From a virus, in IMG/VR virus record IMGVR_UViG_3300023184_000249, positions 1-41,420 of that record: a stretch of DNA of 41,420 nt, one strand, 5' to 3'. A program made the position numbers and the translations under genes. The notes beneath the pieces were generated by a model. It searched no databases. It was not told the DNA's origin and saw only the letters and a list, made by a program, of their open reading frames with translations. This document shows, one piece after another, positions 7,341-15,132 of this stretch. How positions within the stretch are numbered: the stretch's first letter is position 1; the number at the start of each line of letters is the position of its first letter.

Positions 7341-7772
7341 CTATTTGCTACCGTTTCTAAACATTTGATCTTCGGTTATGACTCTAAACATTAGACCATT
7401 TTTTTTGGCCCATTTTGTTGCGGCGTCCCATTTGGCGTAGTTCACAGCAACCACAGCACGATCTCTCGAACTCATTTTTTCTTCTATCACGCTTTGTTTC
7501 TTGGGCTTGATTTCTATCAATTCAGCCTTGACTTGATTATCTCGGGTTCTATAGGTCATCAAGATATCGGGTATGTATTGGCTGGGCTTGCCTGTTATGG
7601 GATTGCGATAGGGTATTACTATGCTTTCACTTGCCCACTGTAGCACAGCATCATTTGAGTCACAGAATTTGAAAAAGGCATGTTCCCAACCGGATCTATA
7701 TCTTGGTGTGCCCTTGCCAATATACTTGGCTGGATTCTTTAAAACATAGGTTCCATTGGCCCAACGACTCAT
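7341..7772 (-). CDS. gp4: Head completion protein (gp4-like, nuclease-fold)
   Basis: This protein has 143 aa; T4 gp4 has 150 aa. The pattern matches the family well: GTYVLKNPAKYIG at the start, then YRSGWEHAFFKFCDSN, VLQWASESIVIPYRNP, YIPDILMTYR and AELIEIKPKKQ. Glu near residue 30, Asp in YIPD and the E-I-K motif make a plausible restriction-endonuclease-type (D...ExK) centre. In T4 this protein finishes the filled head before tail joining. The start overlaps the previous stop as ATGA, so translation is probably coupled to the upstream 120-aa gene. Confidence 0.85.
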   Translation of the reverse strand: MSRWANGTYVLKNPAKYIGKGTPRYRSGWEHAFFKFCDSNDAVLQWASESIVIPYRNPITGKPSQYIPDILMTYRTRDNQVKAELIEIKPKKQSVIEEKMSSRDRAVVAVNYAKWDAATKWAKKNGLMFRVITEDQMFRNGSK

Positions 7773-8131
7773 GCCAACACATTTCTTGCGGTGTAGTAGT
7801 TGGGAGTGACTGGTGCCCCAAAGCCCAACAATGTGCTACCACTTCGCATGCTGTTGAGATAGTAGCACAAGGTCTGTGTGAGTGTGAGTGAATCTTGTCC
7901 TTGAATACTTTGCAGTATGGTCAACACCGGCGTGCCAGTTTCGTCTGCAATTCTAAACAAGGCCACTGTGAAATTGCCTGCAGCCGCATCTGTGGTAAAC
8001 ACACTTTTGAGATAACTGTACACAACATCATATTCTTCCACACTCACGTACTGTTCATAACTGTAGAATCCGTCAAAGATTCTTACGGTTAGGTCATTGT
8101 TTTGATTTGGTGTGTTTACTGAGCCGCCCAT
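7769..8131 (-). CDS. Conserved small virion structural protein of T4-like aquatic phages
   Basis: This protein has 120 aa. Recognisable stretches are RIFDGFYSYEQYVSVEEYD, YLKSVFTTDAAAGNFTVALF and QTLCYYLNSMRSGSTLLGFG. They resemble a small structural protein found beside gp4 in T4-like cyanophages. The start at 8131 has GAGGAT upstream, two bases after the previous TAA, and the stop overlaps the gp4 start. The exact position in the virion is unknown. Confidence 0.65.
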   Translation of the reverse strand: MGGSVNTPNQNNDLTVRIFDGFYSYEQYVSVEEYDVVYSYLKSVFTTDAAAGNFTVALFRIADETGTPVLTILQSIQGQDSLTLTQTLCYYLNSMRSGSTLLGFGAPVTPNYYTARNVLA

Positions 8132-8133
8132 GA

Positions 8134-9282
8134 TTATCCTCGTCCATAACCAGGGCTTCTAGGAAAAACAAAGCCTCCTGATCCTGCCTGTTGTTGTCTC
8201 ACAGCACCTGGTATGCTGTTACGAAGCACACTCTTCACAGCCGCATTGGCTTCTTCATTTACCACGCTCTTTATGTTGGCACCTTTGAATGTGTTGTACA
8301 CCGTGCCTGCTTTTTGTATGGCACCAATTGGGTCAAAACTATCTGTTTGCAAATCACGCACTATACCAATACCAGCATCCAACAAACCGCCTTGACCCAG
8401 CACAGTTCTTGTGCTGCCGGGTCTGGCCAAACTGGATCTAATGTTGTCATAATGTGCAGGATCAGCAAAGCCTTTAACATTGGTGTCCGATCTTGACCCA
8501 CCAATAGCACCTGCATAATACTTCACAGTTTCGTATTCCACAGTCATGCTGTTTTCCATGATACCACCGCCTTCACTGTAGTTGTACTGATCATGCTTCC
8601 ACTCTTTGATCAAGGGATTGATCAGCACATAACTGGCAAATTTGTGTTGGTCCATGCCGTAGATGGTGATGTCTCTAAAGAAGGGTGGTTTTCCTGACGT
8701 CTGGTCTGCACCTAGATTTCCACTGGCACCTGCCGCACCTTGCATGAATGATTCTCCAATGTAGCCCCAATCATTCACGGGTCTATTGTTGGCATAGATG
8801 TCTCTGGAGTTGTAGGAAAAACCAGGTTGGTTGGCCACCTGACCTGCACTGCCATTCTGGTTGGGTGCTGATCCGTACTGCTGATTGGGATCTTTGTAGT
8901 AGTATGAATAATAGTTGTACCACAGCATGCGACTGAGATCTCCACCATCGTCGTGAAAAGTCATGGTCACTGGCAAATAGTTGATTTTCTTTTGTATTAT
9001 TCTTTTGCGATTGTATTGATTCAGTGTTTCAGTATCAAGACTGTAGGTTGGTAATTGTATGGTTTTGACCAATAGTCCTAGTTCTGCTTGACTACTGCTG
9101 GGAAAGATATTAGAGAGAACAGGTATTTCTGTGGTGTTGAGATTGAAGTAAACATGAAATAAGAACTTGTTGCGTGGAGCAAGTTCGTATCCATTGGTCC
9201 TAAAGGTCTTGCTGGCATGGGCATAATCTTTGAGACCTTGCCCTCCAAAAAAACCTGTCAGGAAATCCTGACCCCAAGACAT
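8134..9282 (-). CDS. Tail tube-like / baseplate tube-initiator-like protein
   Basis: This protein has 382 aa. The N-terminal half has a tube-fold signature: TNGYELAPRNKFLFHVYF, LLVKTIQLPTYSLDTETLNQ, then INYLPVTMTFHDDGGD, followed by a Tyr-rich loop (WYNYYSYYYKDP). The C-terminal part contains PLIKEWKHDQYNYSEGGGI and a Gly/Ala-rich helical tail. It is encoded directly after the gp19 tube gene with AAGGAAG before the ATG at 9282. Both T4 gp19 and the tube initiator gp54 share this fold. I favour a gp54-like or accessory tube role, but a second tube protein is possible. Confidence 0.6.
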   Translation of the reverse strand: MSWGQDFLTGFFGGQGLKDYAHASKTFRTNGYELAPRNKFLFHVYFNLNTTEIPVLSNIFPSSSQAELGLLVKTIQLPTYSLDTETLNQYNRKRIIQKKINYLPVTMTFHDDGGDLSRMLWYNYYSYYYKDPNQQYGSAPNQNGSAGQVANQPGFSYNSRDIYANNRPVNDWGYIGESFMQGAAGASGNLGADQTSGKPPFFRDITIYGMDQHKFASYVLINPLIKEWKHDQYNYSEGGGIMENSMTVEYETVKYYAGAIGGSRSDTNVKGFADPAHYDNIRSSLARPGSTRTVLGQGGLLDAGIGIVRDLQTDSFDPIGAIQKAGTVYNTFKGANIKSVVNEEANAAVKSVLRNSIPGAVRQQQAGSGGFVFPRSPGYGRG

Positions 9283-9294
9283 ATCAGTGCTTCC

Positions 9295-9936
9295 TTACTG
9301 GGCTGCCTGAGCAGTACCAGCGCCAGTCACAACATCATTCACAGTTCTAGCAATGATAGTTCCAACACCAGTACCGTTGGGTGTCTGGTTGGCGTTGTCG
9401 TACACAATGGTCAGTGCAATGGTCATTGGATCATTGGTGCCATAGTTGGCATCAGCGTAGTCTACTGAACCCAGATAGCAACCATACAGTTCCCAGGTTT
9501 CTAGCACTATGGGTGTGGCAGCACCGTTGCCACCATCCAGCACTTCAAATCTGGTGGTAAACTTGTAGTCAATGCCCGAAGACGCAGATGCCATTTCCAA
9601 GAAGTCCATTTGCTTTTGCAGTTGCTCACCTACCAATTTACTCACCTGTCCTGAAGCGTCATCTCGCAAGGTGCAGGTGACATCCGTCCAGTGCGGCTTT
9701 CCACTCAGTTTGAGTTCACTGTTGTAGATGGGCAAAACAATGGGATCAAAGTTCACTGTGGGACGCTTGAAGTCCATGACCTGTTTGGTCAATTCTGTTC
9801 TAGGTGTACTCACACCAAGATTTTCAAATACCACTCTAAAGCGGTATTTGAGTTTGGGCATGAGCATGCCCTGATTGCTTGCGCTTTGATCGCTTGCCAG
9901 GGGCACTGTCATTCTTGTTAATGATGCAACGGCCAT
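9295..9936 (-). CDS. gp19: Tail tube protein (gp19-like)
   Basis: This protein has 213 aa, longer than T4 gp19 (163 aa). The tube fold is visible: PKLKYRFRVVFENLGVS, KQVMDFKRPTVNFDPIVLP, LKLSGKPHWTDVTCTLRDD, and the C-terminal LETWELYGCYLGSVDYADA followed by PMTIALTIVYDNA. It stacks as rings inside the sheath. A perfect late promoter and an AGGAG ribosome-binding site precede the ATG at 9936. It lies downstream of the sheath gene, as in T4, but is separated from it by a strong terminator, so tube and sheath are transcribed independently. Confidence 0.85.
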   Translation of the reverse strand: MAVASLTRMTVPLASDQSASNQGMLMPKLKYRFRVVFENLGVSTPRTELTKQVMDFKRPTVNFDPIVLPIYNSELKLSGKPHWTDVTCTLRDDASGQVSKLVGEQLQKQMDFLEMASASSGIDYKFTTRFEVLDGGNGAATPIVLETWELYGCYLGSVDYADANYGTNDPMTIALTIVYDNANQTPNGTGVGTIIARTVNDVVTGAGTAQAAQ

Positions 9937-9956
9937 ATCTGTATCTCCTATATGAT

Positions 9957-9964
9957 TATTTATA
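9957..9964 (-). promoter_or_regulatory. T4-type late promoter, exact consensus TATAAATA
   Basis: The minus strand reads exactly TATAAATA, the only perfect copy noticed here. It lies 20 bases upstream of the tail tube ATG at 9936 and directly after the sheath terminator. An AGGAG site lies between promoter and start. Confidence 0.85.
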
Positions 9965-9976
9965 TCATTTCAGACC

Positions 9977-10006
9977 AAAAAAAAATGGGGTGTTGCCACC
10001 CCATTT
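9977..10006 (-). terminator. Rho-independent terminator after the sheath gene
   Basis: On the minus strand a perfect ten-base stem (AAATGGGGTG / CACCCCATTT) with the loop GCAA is followed by a run of T. It sits 18 bases past the gp18 stop and isolates gp18 from gp19. Confidence 0.85.
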
Positions 10007-10024
10007 CCTTGTCTAGCGACATCG

Positions 10025-13000
10025 TTAGACTGCTTGTGCCACTGCTGTTTGGCCGGCTGCAATTTCGCCTGTGTTCTTGAGGCGAACTGGAATATAGATA
10101 AATTCCACTGCCTTGACAGGTTCGATTGCAATGTCCACCCACAGTTCATTGGCATCAATTCTGGCAGGTGTGTTGTTGGTGTCATCACACACTACTAGGT
10201 AATCATAGAGGCCACGTTTGGCCACCAAGTCAATCATGAGACTGGTCACAGCATTCTTGATCTCATCGCGGGTGATTTGATCATTGGGTTCAAACAAGAA
10301 CTGCTTGCCAATTGACTCAAGTCTGTTGCGAATAAACACCACCAGGCGTGCCACATTGATACGATCCAGGCTCGTGGTTGCTGTTTGAGTAGTCTTGTTA
10401 CCAAAATTGGTGATGCCCACTCCAGGAACGAATGTGATTGGGTTTACATTATTTTGATACAGAACATCACGTAGCCCTTGATTCACACCCAGGGTCACAA
10501 ATTCACCTGTTTGTGCATTGATGTAGCCAATTTGATCTGCATTATCAACAACACCACGACGTGTACCTGCAGGTGCCAACCATGGGTAAGCCACCTCGTC
10601 GTTGCGAATAATAGTGCGAACCATCATGTGACTTGGCGCTGTGACCACTGCTGATCCTGACAAGTCGGTGGTTTGACAACTAGGCCAGAACACGCCCACG
10701 TAAGGTGAGTCTACTGTGAGTCCATCTCCTGTAGCATATCCTGCACCGCCATTGTTGGTTGCCCAACTCACAATGTCTGCACCTGTGGCTGGCAGTCGCA
10801 TGGGTGTATCACCCACAACAAACACAGTGTTGTTGCGCTCGTTGCTGAGTGCCAACATGTTGGGAATCAATTCTGGGTAACTGGTACATGCGCTCAAGTT
10901 GAATTGATTTTGTTCTTCTCTAATGGTCACACTGGTGTCGATTCCAGATTTGAGTGCTGCCACGATCAATTCACGCTGAGCAAAACGACCCATGTTTGGT
11001 GATCCGTCAGCACGGTTGCCACTGGCTGTGACCCAACTATTCACTTCTAACTCACTCCAATAAGTGGTATTGGTAGGCACTGTTGCCAAAGGAGGAGTTG
11101 CTGTGGCCACATACAAAGTAGTGTTGTACAACACCTGATCTCCTATGGCATACTGAGTAGATGCGCTCCAGGTGTTGTAGGCAAAATCAGTTGCATTGAA
11201 ATAGCCTGCCTGGAAACTCTTGACATTGAATCCTGAACGGCGTGTGTTAAACAACAACATTCCGGTTGGATACAAGGTATAGTCTGGAGCATCAATGTCC
11301 AGGTAGTTGCTGGTCAGCAAACTTGTGATGGTAGGCAATGCACCTGTGATGGGATTCACAGTGCCTGTTGAACTCCAACGTGCATCTGCAAACAACACAC
11401 CATTCTGTGTGGTTTGATCTGTGTTGTCTAGTGTGATCCACTGATCAACGCCATCCACCACACTCCAGCGATTGATCACTGGGTACAGTTCCAGATTGCT
11501 GGTGTCAATCCAGATGTCGCCATACTCAAGTGCTGTGTTATCTGTCTGTGTGGTAGGTGCTGTGGCACTGATAATTGGACCTGTAGCATTGGTCAGGCTC
11601 AAGTTGAAACCACGTATGTCATTGGTTTCATTCTGATAACCAACCCAGCCTGTGCCACTTTGAATCATGATGTCCACTTGATTGGTTGCTGAGTAGTACC
11701 AGTAACGGCCATCTGCAGGGTCTTGATCAGGAGCAGTTGCGCTGGCTGTGTAAGTGGCTGCCACCCAACCGCTGAGATTTAACCAGGTGTCATTGGCAGC
11801 AGTGATTGGCACCGTGGTATCTGTGTCAAGATACACTGTTCTACATCCTGTGACAGTTGTATTGAATCCTGCGGCAGTAACTGGAGTTGATGTTACATTT
11901 TGCAACAAAATCACACCACCTTGTGTTTGAGTCAACACAATGTATCCATTGCTGTCAATGCTGGCAGAGACATTGGGTACTGCGGCTGCACTAACGGCTG
12001 TCACAAAGTCGGCAGGTGTTGTACCAGCAAGTGTGGCCAACACCGGTGTGGTCAATGTGGTGCTATTGGCAGTTGACGTCATTATATAGAACTGATCGCC
12101 TATGCCAAAAGTGGCTGCATCATCATCGCCGGTGATTACTGTGGCTCCCAGTGCCGATCTTTCAAATACCTGCAGGGTATAAGTAGGATTAAAAGGGTAA
12201 TTACTGGTAGGACCGCCATTAAGTTCAGGGCTCACATTGTACTGAGTGTAAGTTGTTCCGGCTGGAATTAATTTTCCTCCGCCAGTGGCATCCAAAGTTG
12301 CATTTGCACTCCAGTCGTTGGCATACACTGTGGCACTTTGTTGAACAAAAGCAGCCAATGCTGTAGAATATTTCTTTACAATCATGCTTGTGCCAAGATT
12401 CACACTGTTGGTTTTGTTCCATACACTGCCTGTAGGACGTGGAGTTGCACCTGTTGAATTCCAGCGTGGATTTTGATAACTGGGACTCTGTTGCAATTCA
12501 GGGGCAAAGAATGCAGTATTGGTTGTTAATCCTAAAGTGGTTATCAAACCTGAGGTACTGCCCACGCTGTTGATCACAATAATACCATCATCAGCAGTTG
12601 ATCCATCTGCTGTTGCAAGAGCATTGGCAAACAAACACAACTTGTTGTCAATTACCGCGCTGTACACACCAGTGATAGCGGCTGTGTTGATAGCGGCACT
12701 GAGTCCTGCCATGTCATTGTTGGGAGCAACAGGAACTGTGACAGTGGTACCATTGATAACCAATGTGTTGCCAGCATTGAGATCGGCTGTAACAGCATTG
12801 GCACCCGTGATAGTGGGATAACTCAGTTTCCAGGCATTGCTTCCAACCAATACCCAGGTGTTGTAGAGATCAGACAGTGCAGTTGCACTTGTTTGTGAGG
12901 TTGTTGCCGCACCGTTCTTGAGATAAACAGGATTGGCTGTGTTGGTTGCGACAACAGCATAGTCTCCAATACTGCCGTAATCGTCCACAGGAACACCACT

Positions 13001-13513
13001 GCTCAGATACACAGTATCAGTGATAACACTTGGTACCATGTTTGAGAATGCGCCAGTTGTTGAGTTCCATTCAAAAATACCCCACAATGTGTTGGCTGTG
13101 TCTAACCAATATGTGCCGTTGTCTGGCTCGCCTGTGGGACGTACCAAACTGGCTGTGAGTTGTGTCAAATCAATGTCGCAACGCTGTACATAAGCACGAT
13201 TGGTAACACCCAAGGCACTATAAGCGGCAAGTAGTCCGTACTCATTGAGTTCATAACCATTGATTGGAGTACCAATGGTGGTCTTGTAAAAGAATGGATT
13301 GCCAAATGTAGCAGTCAAATCTCGTTGACTGGTAATCAAATAGGCCTTGTTGGCATTGGCCTTGAGTGTGCCTGCGGCTACACCCACTCCTGATCCTGAT
13401 ACTTTGTCTTGCGCTGTGGCAATCAAAAAGTATGGTACCGAATTTGTTGCGGCTGAAAGATAGTTGCTTTCGTCTACGATGGTGACCTGTACACCTGGTG
13501 ATGTGAGTGCCAT
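10025..13513 (-). CDS. gp18: Tail sheath protein (gp18-like), greatly enlarged
   Basis: This protein has 1162 aa against 659 aa for T4 gp18. The N-terminal sheath domain (MALTSPGVQVTIVDESNY, residues 1 to about 118) and the conserved C-terminal core (residues about 960-1150; QTATTSLDRINVARLVVFIR, FEPNDQITRDEIKNAVTSLM, VEFIYIPVRLKNTGEI) are intact. Between them lies a long Thr/Trp-rich insertion with repeated small modules (GTYWLDTANTLWGIFEWN, DGRYWYYSATNQVDIMI, EYGDIWIDTSNLELYPVINR). A carbohydrate-binding-like segment (TWSASTQYAIGDQVLY ... YWSEL) sits near residues 770-815. AAGGAGC and a late promoter precede the start. It forms the contractile sheath; the insertion would decorate the outer tail surface. 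Confidence 0.85.
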   Translation of the reverse strand: MALTSPGVQVTIVDESNYLSAATNSVPYFLIATAQDKVSGSGVGVAAGTLKANANKAYLITSQRDLTATFGNPFFYKTTIGTPINGYELNEYGLLAAYSALGVTNRAYVQRCDIDLTQLTASLVRPTGEPDNGTYWLDTANTLWGIFEWNSTTGAFSNMVPSVITDTVYLSSGVPVDDYGSIGDYAVVATNTANPVYLKNGAATTSQTSATALSDLYNTWVLVGSNAWKLSYPTITGANAVTADLNAGNTLVINGTTVTVPVAPNNDMAGLSAAINTAAITGVYSAVIDNKLCLFANALATADGSTADDGIIVINSVGSTSGLITTLGLTTNTAFFAPELQQSPSYQNPRWNSTGATPRPTGSVWNKTNSVNLGTSMIVKKYSTALAAFVQQSATVYANDWSANATLDATGGGKLIPAGTTYTQYNVSPELNGGPTSNYPFNPTYTLQVFERSALGATVITGDDDAATFGIGDQFYIMTSTANSTTLTTPVLATLAGTTPADFVTAVSAAAVPNVSASIDSNGYIVLTQTQGGVILLQNVTSTPVTAAGFNTTVTGCRTVYLDTDTTVPITAANDTWLNLSGWVAATYTASATAPDQDPADGRYWYYSATNQVDIMIQSGTGWVGYQNETNDIRGFNLSLTNATGPIISATAPTTQTDNTALEYGDIWIDTSNLELYPVINRWSVVDGVDQWITLDNTDQTTQNGVLFADARWSSTGTVNPITGALPTITSLLTSNYLDIDAPDYTLYPTGMLLFNTRRSGFNVKSFQAGYFNATDFAYNTWSASTQYAIGDQVLYNTTLYVATATPPLATVPTNTTYWSELEVNSWVTASGNRADGSPNMGRFAQRELIVAALKSGIDTSVTIREEQNQFNLSACTSYPELIPNMLALSNERNNTVFVVGDTPMRLPATGADIVSWATNNGGAGYATGDGLTVDSPYVGVFWPSCQTTDLSGSAVVTAPSHMMVRTIIRNDEVAYPWLAPAGTRRGVVDNADQIGYINAQTGEFVTLGVNQGLRDVLYQNNVNPITFVPGVGITNFGNKTTQTATTSLDRINVARLVVFIRNRLESIGKQFLFEPNDQITRDEIKNAVTSLMIDLVAKRGLYDYLVVCDDTNNTPARIDANELWVDIAIEPVKAVEFIYIPVRLKNTGEIAAGQTAVAQAV

Positions 13514-13538
13514 TTTGGCTCCTTATAAAACTTAAAGA

Positions 13539-13546
13539 TATTTATC
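13539..13546 (-). promoter_or_regulatory. T4-type late promoter (GATAAATA) for the sheath gene
   Basis: The minus strand reads GATAAATA, 25 bases upstream of the gp18 ATG, with an AAGGAGC ribosome-binding site between them. It is paired back to back with a plus-strand late promoter at 13599. Confidence 0.75.
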
Positions 13547-13578
13547 GTAACCGATCAAAACTACCCCAGTTGTGTTGC

Positions 13579-13590
13579 CCTTTATAAAGG
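13579..13590. repeat. 12-bp perfect palindrome between divergent late promoters
   Basis: CCTTTATAAAGG is a perfect palindrome lying between the minus-strand late promoter of gp18 and the plus-strand late promoter of the Zn/HNH-like gene. It could be a protein-binding site or chance. Nothing else in the sequence decides this. Confidence 0.3.
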
Positions 13591-13598
13591 TTCGGTCT

Positions 13599-13606
13599 GA
13601 TAAATA
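13599..13606 (+). promoter_or_regulatory. T4-type late promoter (GATAAATA), five bases before the start codon
   Basis: GATAAATA ends at 13606 and the ATG begins at 13612. With the usual late initiation about six bases after the octamer, the first transcribed base would be the A of the ATG. No ribosome-binding site is present. Confidence 0.65.
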
Positions 13607-13611
13607 AGTAC

Positions 13612-13956
13612 ATGAGACCCATTTGTGGAGCATGTAAGCAACGCCCAGTGGCTGTGAACTACCGTCGCGGTGAAACAGTCTATTATCGCAACCGATGCGA
13701 TCATTGTATACGTCGTGGGCGCCGAGAAAAAACACCAGTAGCACGTTGGCAATCAGCCGGTTACCGGAAAAAGACTCAGTGCGATCGCTGTGGGTTCAGG
13801 TCAAGATACGCCAGCCAATTATTAGTGTATCACGTGGATGGACGCTTGGCCAACACTGAACTATCTAACCTACGAACAATTTGTCTAAACTGCGTGGAAG
13901 AAATCAAACGGCAGACTGTGCCTTGGCGACCTGGAGACTTGCAAGCAGATCATTGA
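13612..13956 (+). CDS. Zinc-binding HNH-like conserved phage protein
   Basis: This protein has 114 aa with four CxxC pairs: C5/C8, C29/C32, C57/C60 and C91/C94. The segment LVYHVDGRLANTELSNL between the last two pairs has the H...N...NL layout of HNH/His-Me zinc proteins (His74, Asn86). The first half is very basic. Similar proteins occur in T4-like cyanophages without a known role; nuclease or nucleic-acid binding is inferred. It lies alone on the plus strand, and its last 53 bases overlap the 3' end of the convergent dNMP kinase gene. It appears to be expressed from a near-leaderless late transcript. Confidence 0.75.
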   Translation: MRPICGACKQRPVAVNYRRGETVYYRNRCDHCIRRGRREKTPVARWQSAGYRKKTQCDRCGFRSRYASQLLVYHVDGRLANTELSNLRTICLNCVEEIKRQTVPWRPGDLQADH

Positions 13957-14569
13957 CTTGTTGATACAAGTCATCCACTGTGTTGTTGTTGTCAAGCACA
14001 GCATCAAATTGTGTACCTACCCAGGCAGTTTCTGAGGCATGAATACCAAGTTTTTCAAGTTTTTTGTGACTTAGTGCCCAGGTTGAGTTGCCATTGGGTC
14101 CACGGTTCACACTTACAGCCGCATCGTACCAAGAGGGCTCGGGCCCACGCACCACACGAATTACACGCCCACCGGCACGTTTGATAGCGCGAATTTCGTT
14201 GGGAAAACGACAGTCAGATATTACAACGTCATCTTGGCTGTTGCGTAGTTTGTTTTCCAAACTGGCAATCCAGATGTCATCATGAAACCCGGCTCTGCAC
14301 ACTTCAGTGCCCCAGTACTGTAGAATCCAGCGTGGTGTCAGTGTGGGCATGTTTAGGCGTTCGGCCCACCAAGGATCCACTCGCTCACGCCATTCACGGG
14401 CCTGTTTGGTGCGTCCTTCCAGCAAGGTGCGGTCCCACCCAAACACCTGTGCCACAGCATCTTTTAGTGTTGATGCAAAACTTTCTCTACGAAAACCGTG
14501 AAAGTTGGTGAGATAATCAGCAATGGTATCTTTACCACTTGATATAAAGCCACACACCCCAATGATCAT
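13904..14569 (-). CDS. gp1: Deoxynucleoside monophosphate kinase (T4 gene 1-like)
   Basis: This protein has 221 aa. The N-terminus MIIGVCGFISSGKDTIADYL carries the P-loop variant typical of phage dNMP kinases (G-x-x-x-S-G-K-D). Later stretches FASTLKDAVAQVFGWDRTLL, TPRWILQYWGTEVCR, VISDCRFPNEIRAIK and the Arg-rich GGRVIRVVRGPEP match the family. It phosphorylates dNMPs to dNDPs for phage DNA synthesis. The start overlaps the exonuclease stop as ATGA, with AAAGGAA upstream. The two genes form a nucleic-acid-salvage pair under a sigma70-type promoter, embedded between late structural genes. Confidence 0.9.
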   Translation of the reverse strand: MIIGVCGFISSGKDTIADYLTNFHGFRRESFASTLKDAVAQVFGWDRTLLEGRTKQAREWRERVDPWWAERLNMPTLTPRWILQYWGTEVCRAGFHDDIWIASLENKLRNSQDDVVISDCRFPNEIRAIKRAGGRVIRVVRGPEPSWYDAAVSVNRGPNGNSTWALSHKKLEKLGIHASETAWVGTQFDAVLDNNNTVDDLYQQVNDLLASLQVAKAQSAV

Positions 14570-15090
14570 TTGAGTTCCTTTACGTTTAGATATTTAAGAC
14601 AGTTTTGAAGCATGCTGATTTGTCTGCGACAGTCTTCCAAGGCATGATGTGTGGTAGGAGGAATGGATTGTTCGGGCCACAAACTAAACACCGTACGACT
14701 GTCACGCACCTGATAATATTTCCAAGGTAAAGATTTGCCATAACTCTTGTAGGCATGCTCTAGAATGTTCATGTCGTACGTGGGACCTTGACTCCAGATC
14801 AACGTGGAGTGCCAAATCAATCTGGCCAATTCTTCTAATGCTTGATCAAGAGGGATTCGATTCTGTTCGTTGAATGCTTCTTCCCTAGCATGTTCGGGTT
14901 GAGTTGCCCACCATGCAATAGTACCATCATCAATAGCACGGTTTTCCTGGCTTTCCAGTGTAACTCGGGCATAGTAATGCTGAGCATAATACCCTGAGCC
15001 AAAAGGATCAAACGCCTGTGCGGCTATAGTTAGAATAGTGGTATCAGGTCCTGTTGCCAAGCCCTCAAGATCAATCATTAGGTGTGCCAT
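14566..15090 (-). CDS. DEDD-family 3'-5' exonuclease (DexA / Rv2179c-like)
   Basis: This protein has 174 aa from the ATG at 15090. An in-frame upstream start would precede the predicted transcription start, so the ATG is preferred. The DEDDh residues are visible: D-x-E in MIDLEGLATG, Asp in GPTYDMNILEHA, and H...D in HHALEDCRRQ. The pattern fits T4 DexA-like exonucleases and the Rv2179c-type family, which trim DNA or RNA from the 3' end. It is coupled by an ATGA overlap to the dNMP kinase, suggesting nucleotide recovery from host nucleic acid. RNA versus DNA preference cannot be told. Confidence 0.8.
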   Translation of the reverse strand: MAHLMIDLEGLATGPDTTILTIAAQAFDPFGSGYYAQHYYARVTLESQENRAIDDGTIAWWATQPEHAREEAFNEQNRIPLDQALEELARLIWHSTLIWSQGPTYDMNILEHAYKSYGKSLPWKYYQVRDSRTVFSLWPEQSIPPTTHHALEDCRRQISMLQNCLKYLNVKELK

Positions 15091-15096
15091 GTGTGA

Positions 15097-15125
15097 ATTA
15101 TAGCACAAACTGAATAAATTGTCTA
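15097..15125 (-). promoter_or_regulatory. Sigma70-type promoter for the exonuclease-dNMP kinase pair
   Basis: On the minus strand TAGACA (15120-15125) and TATAAT (15097-15102) are 17 bases apart, with an extended TGC before the -10 box. The ATG at 15090 is six bases downstream of the -10, so the transcript would start at or next to the ATG. No late octamer is present. Confidence 0.75.
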
Positions 15126-15132
15126 TTGCGTT

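Noticed and set aside
13904-13956. Overlap of the convergent Zn/HNH-like and dNMP kinase genes considered as a sequencing error or frameshift
   Set aside because: Both genes end in plausible C-termini, and a 53-base tail-to-tail overlap is common in compact phage genomes.
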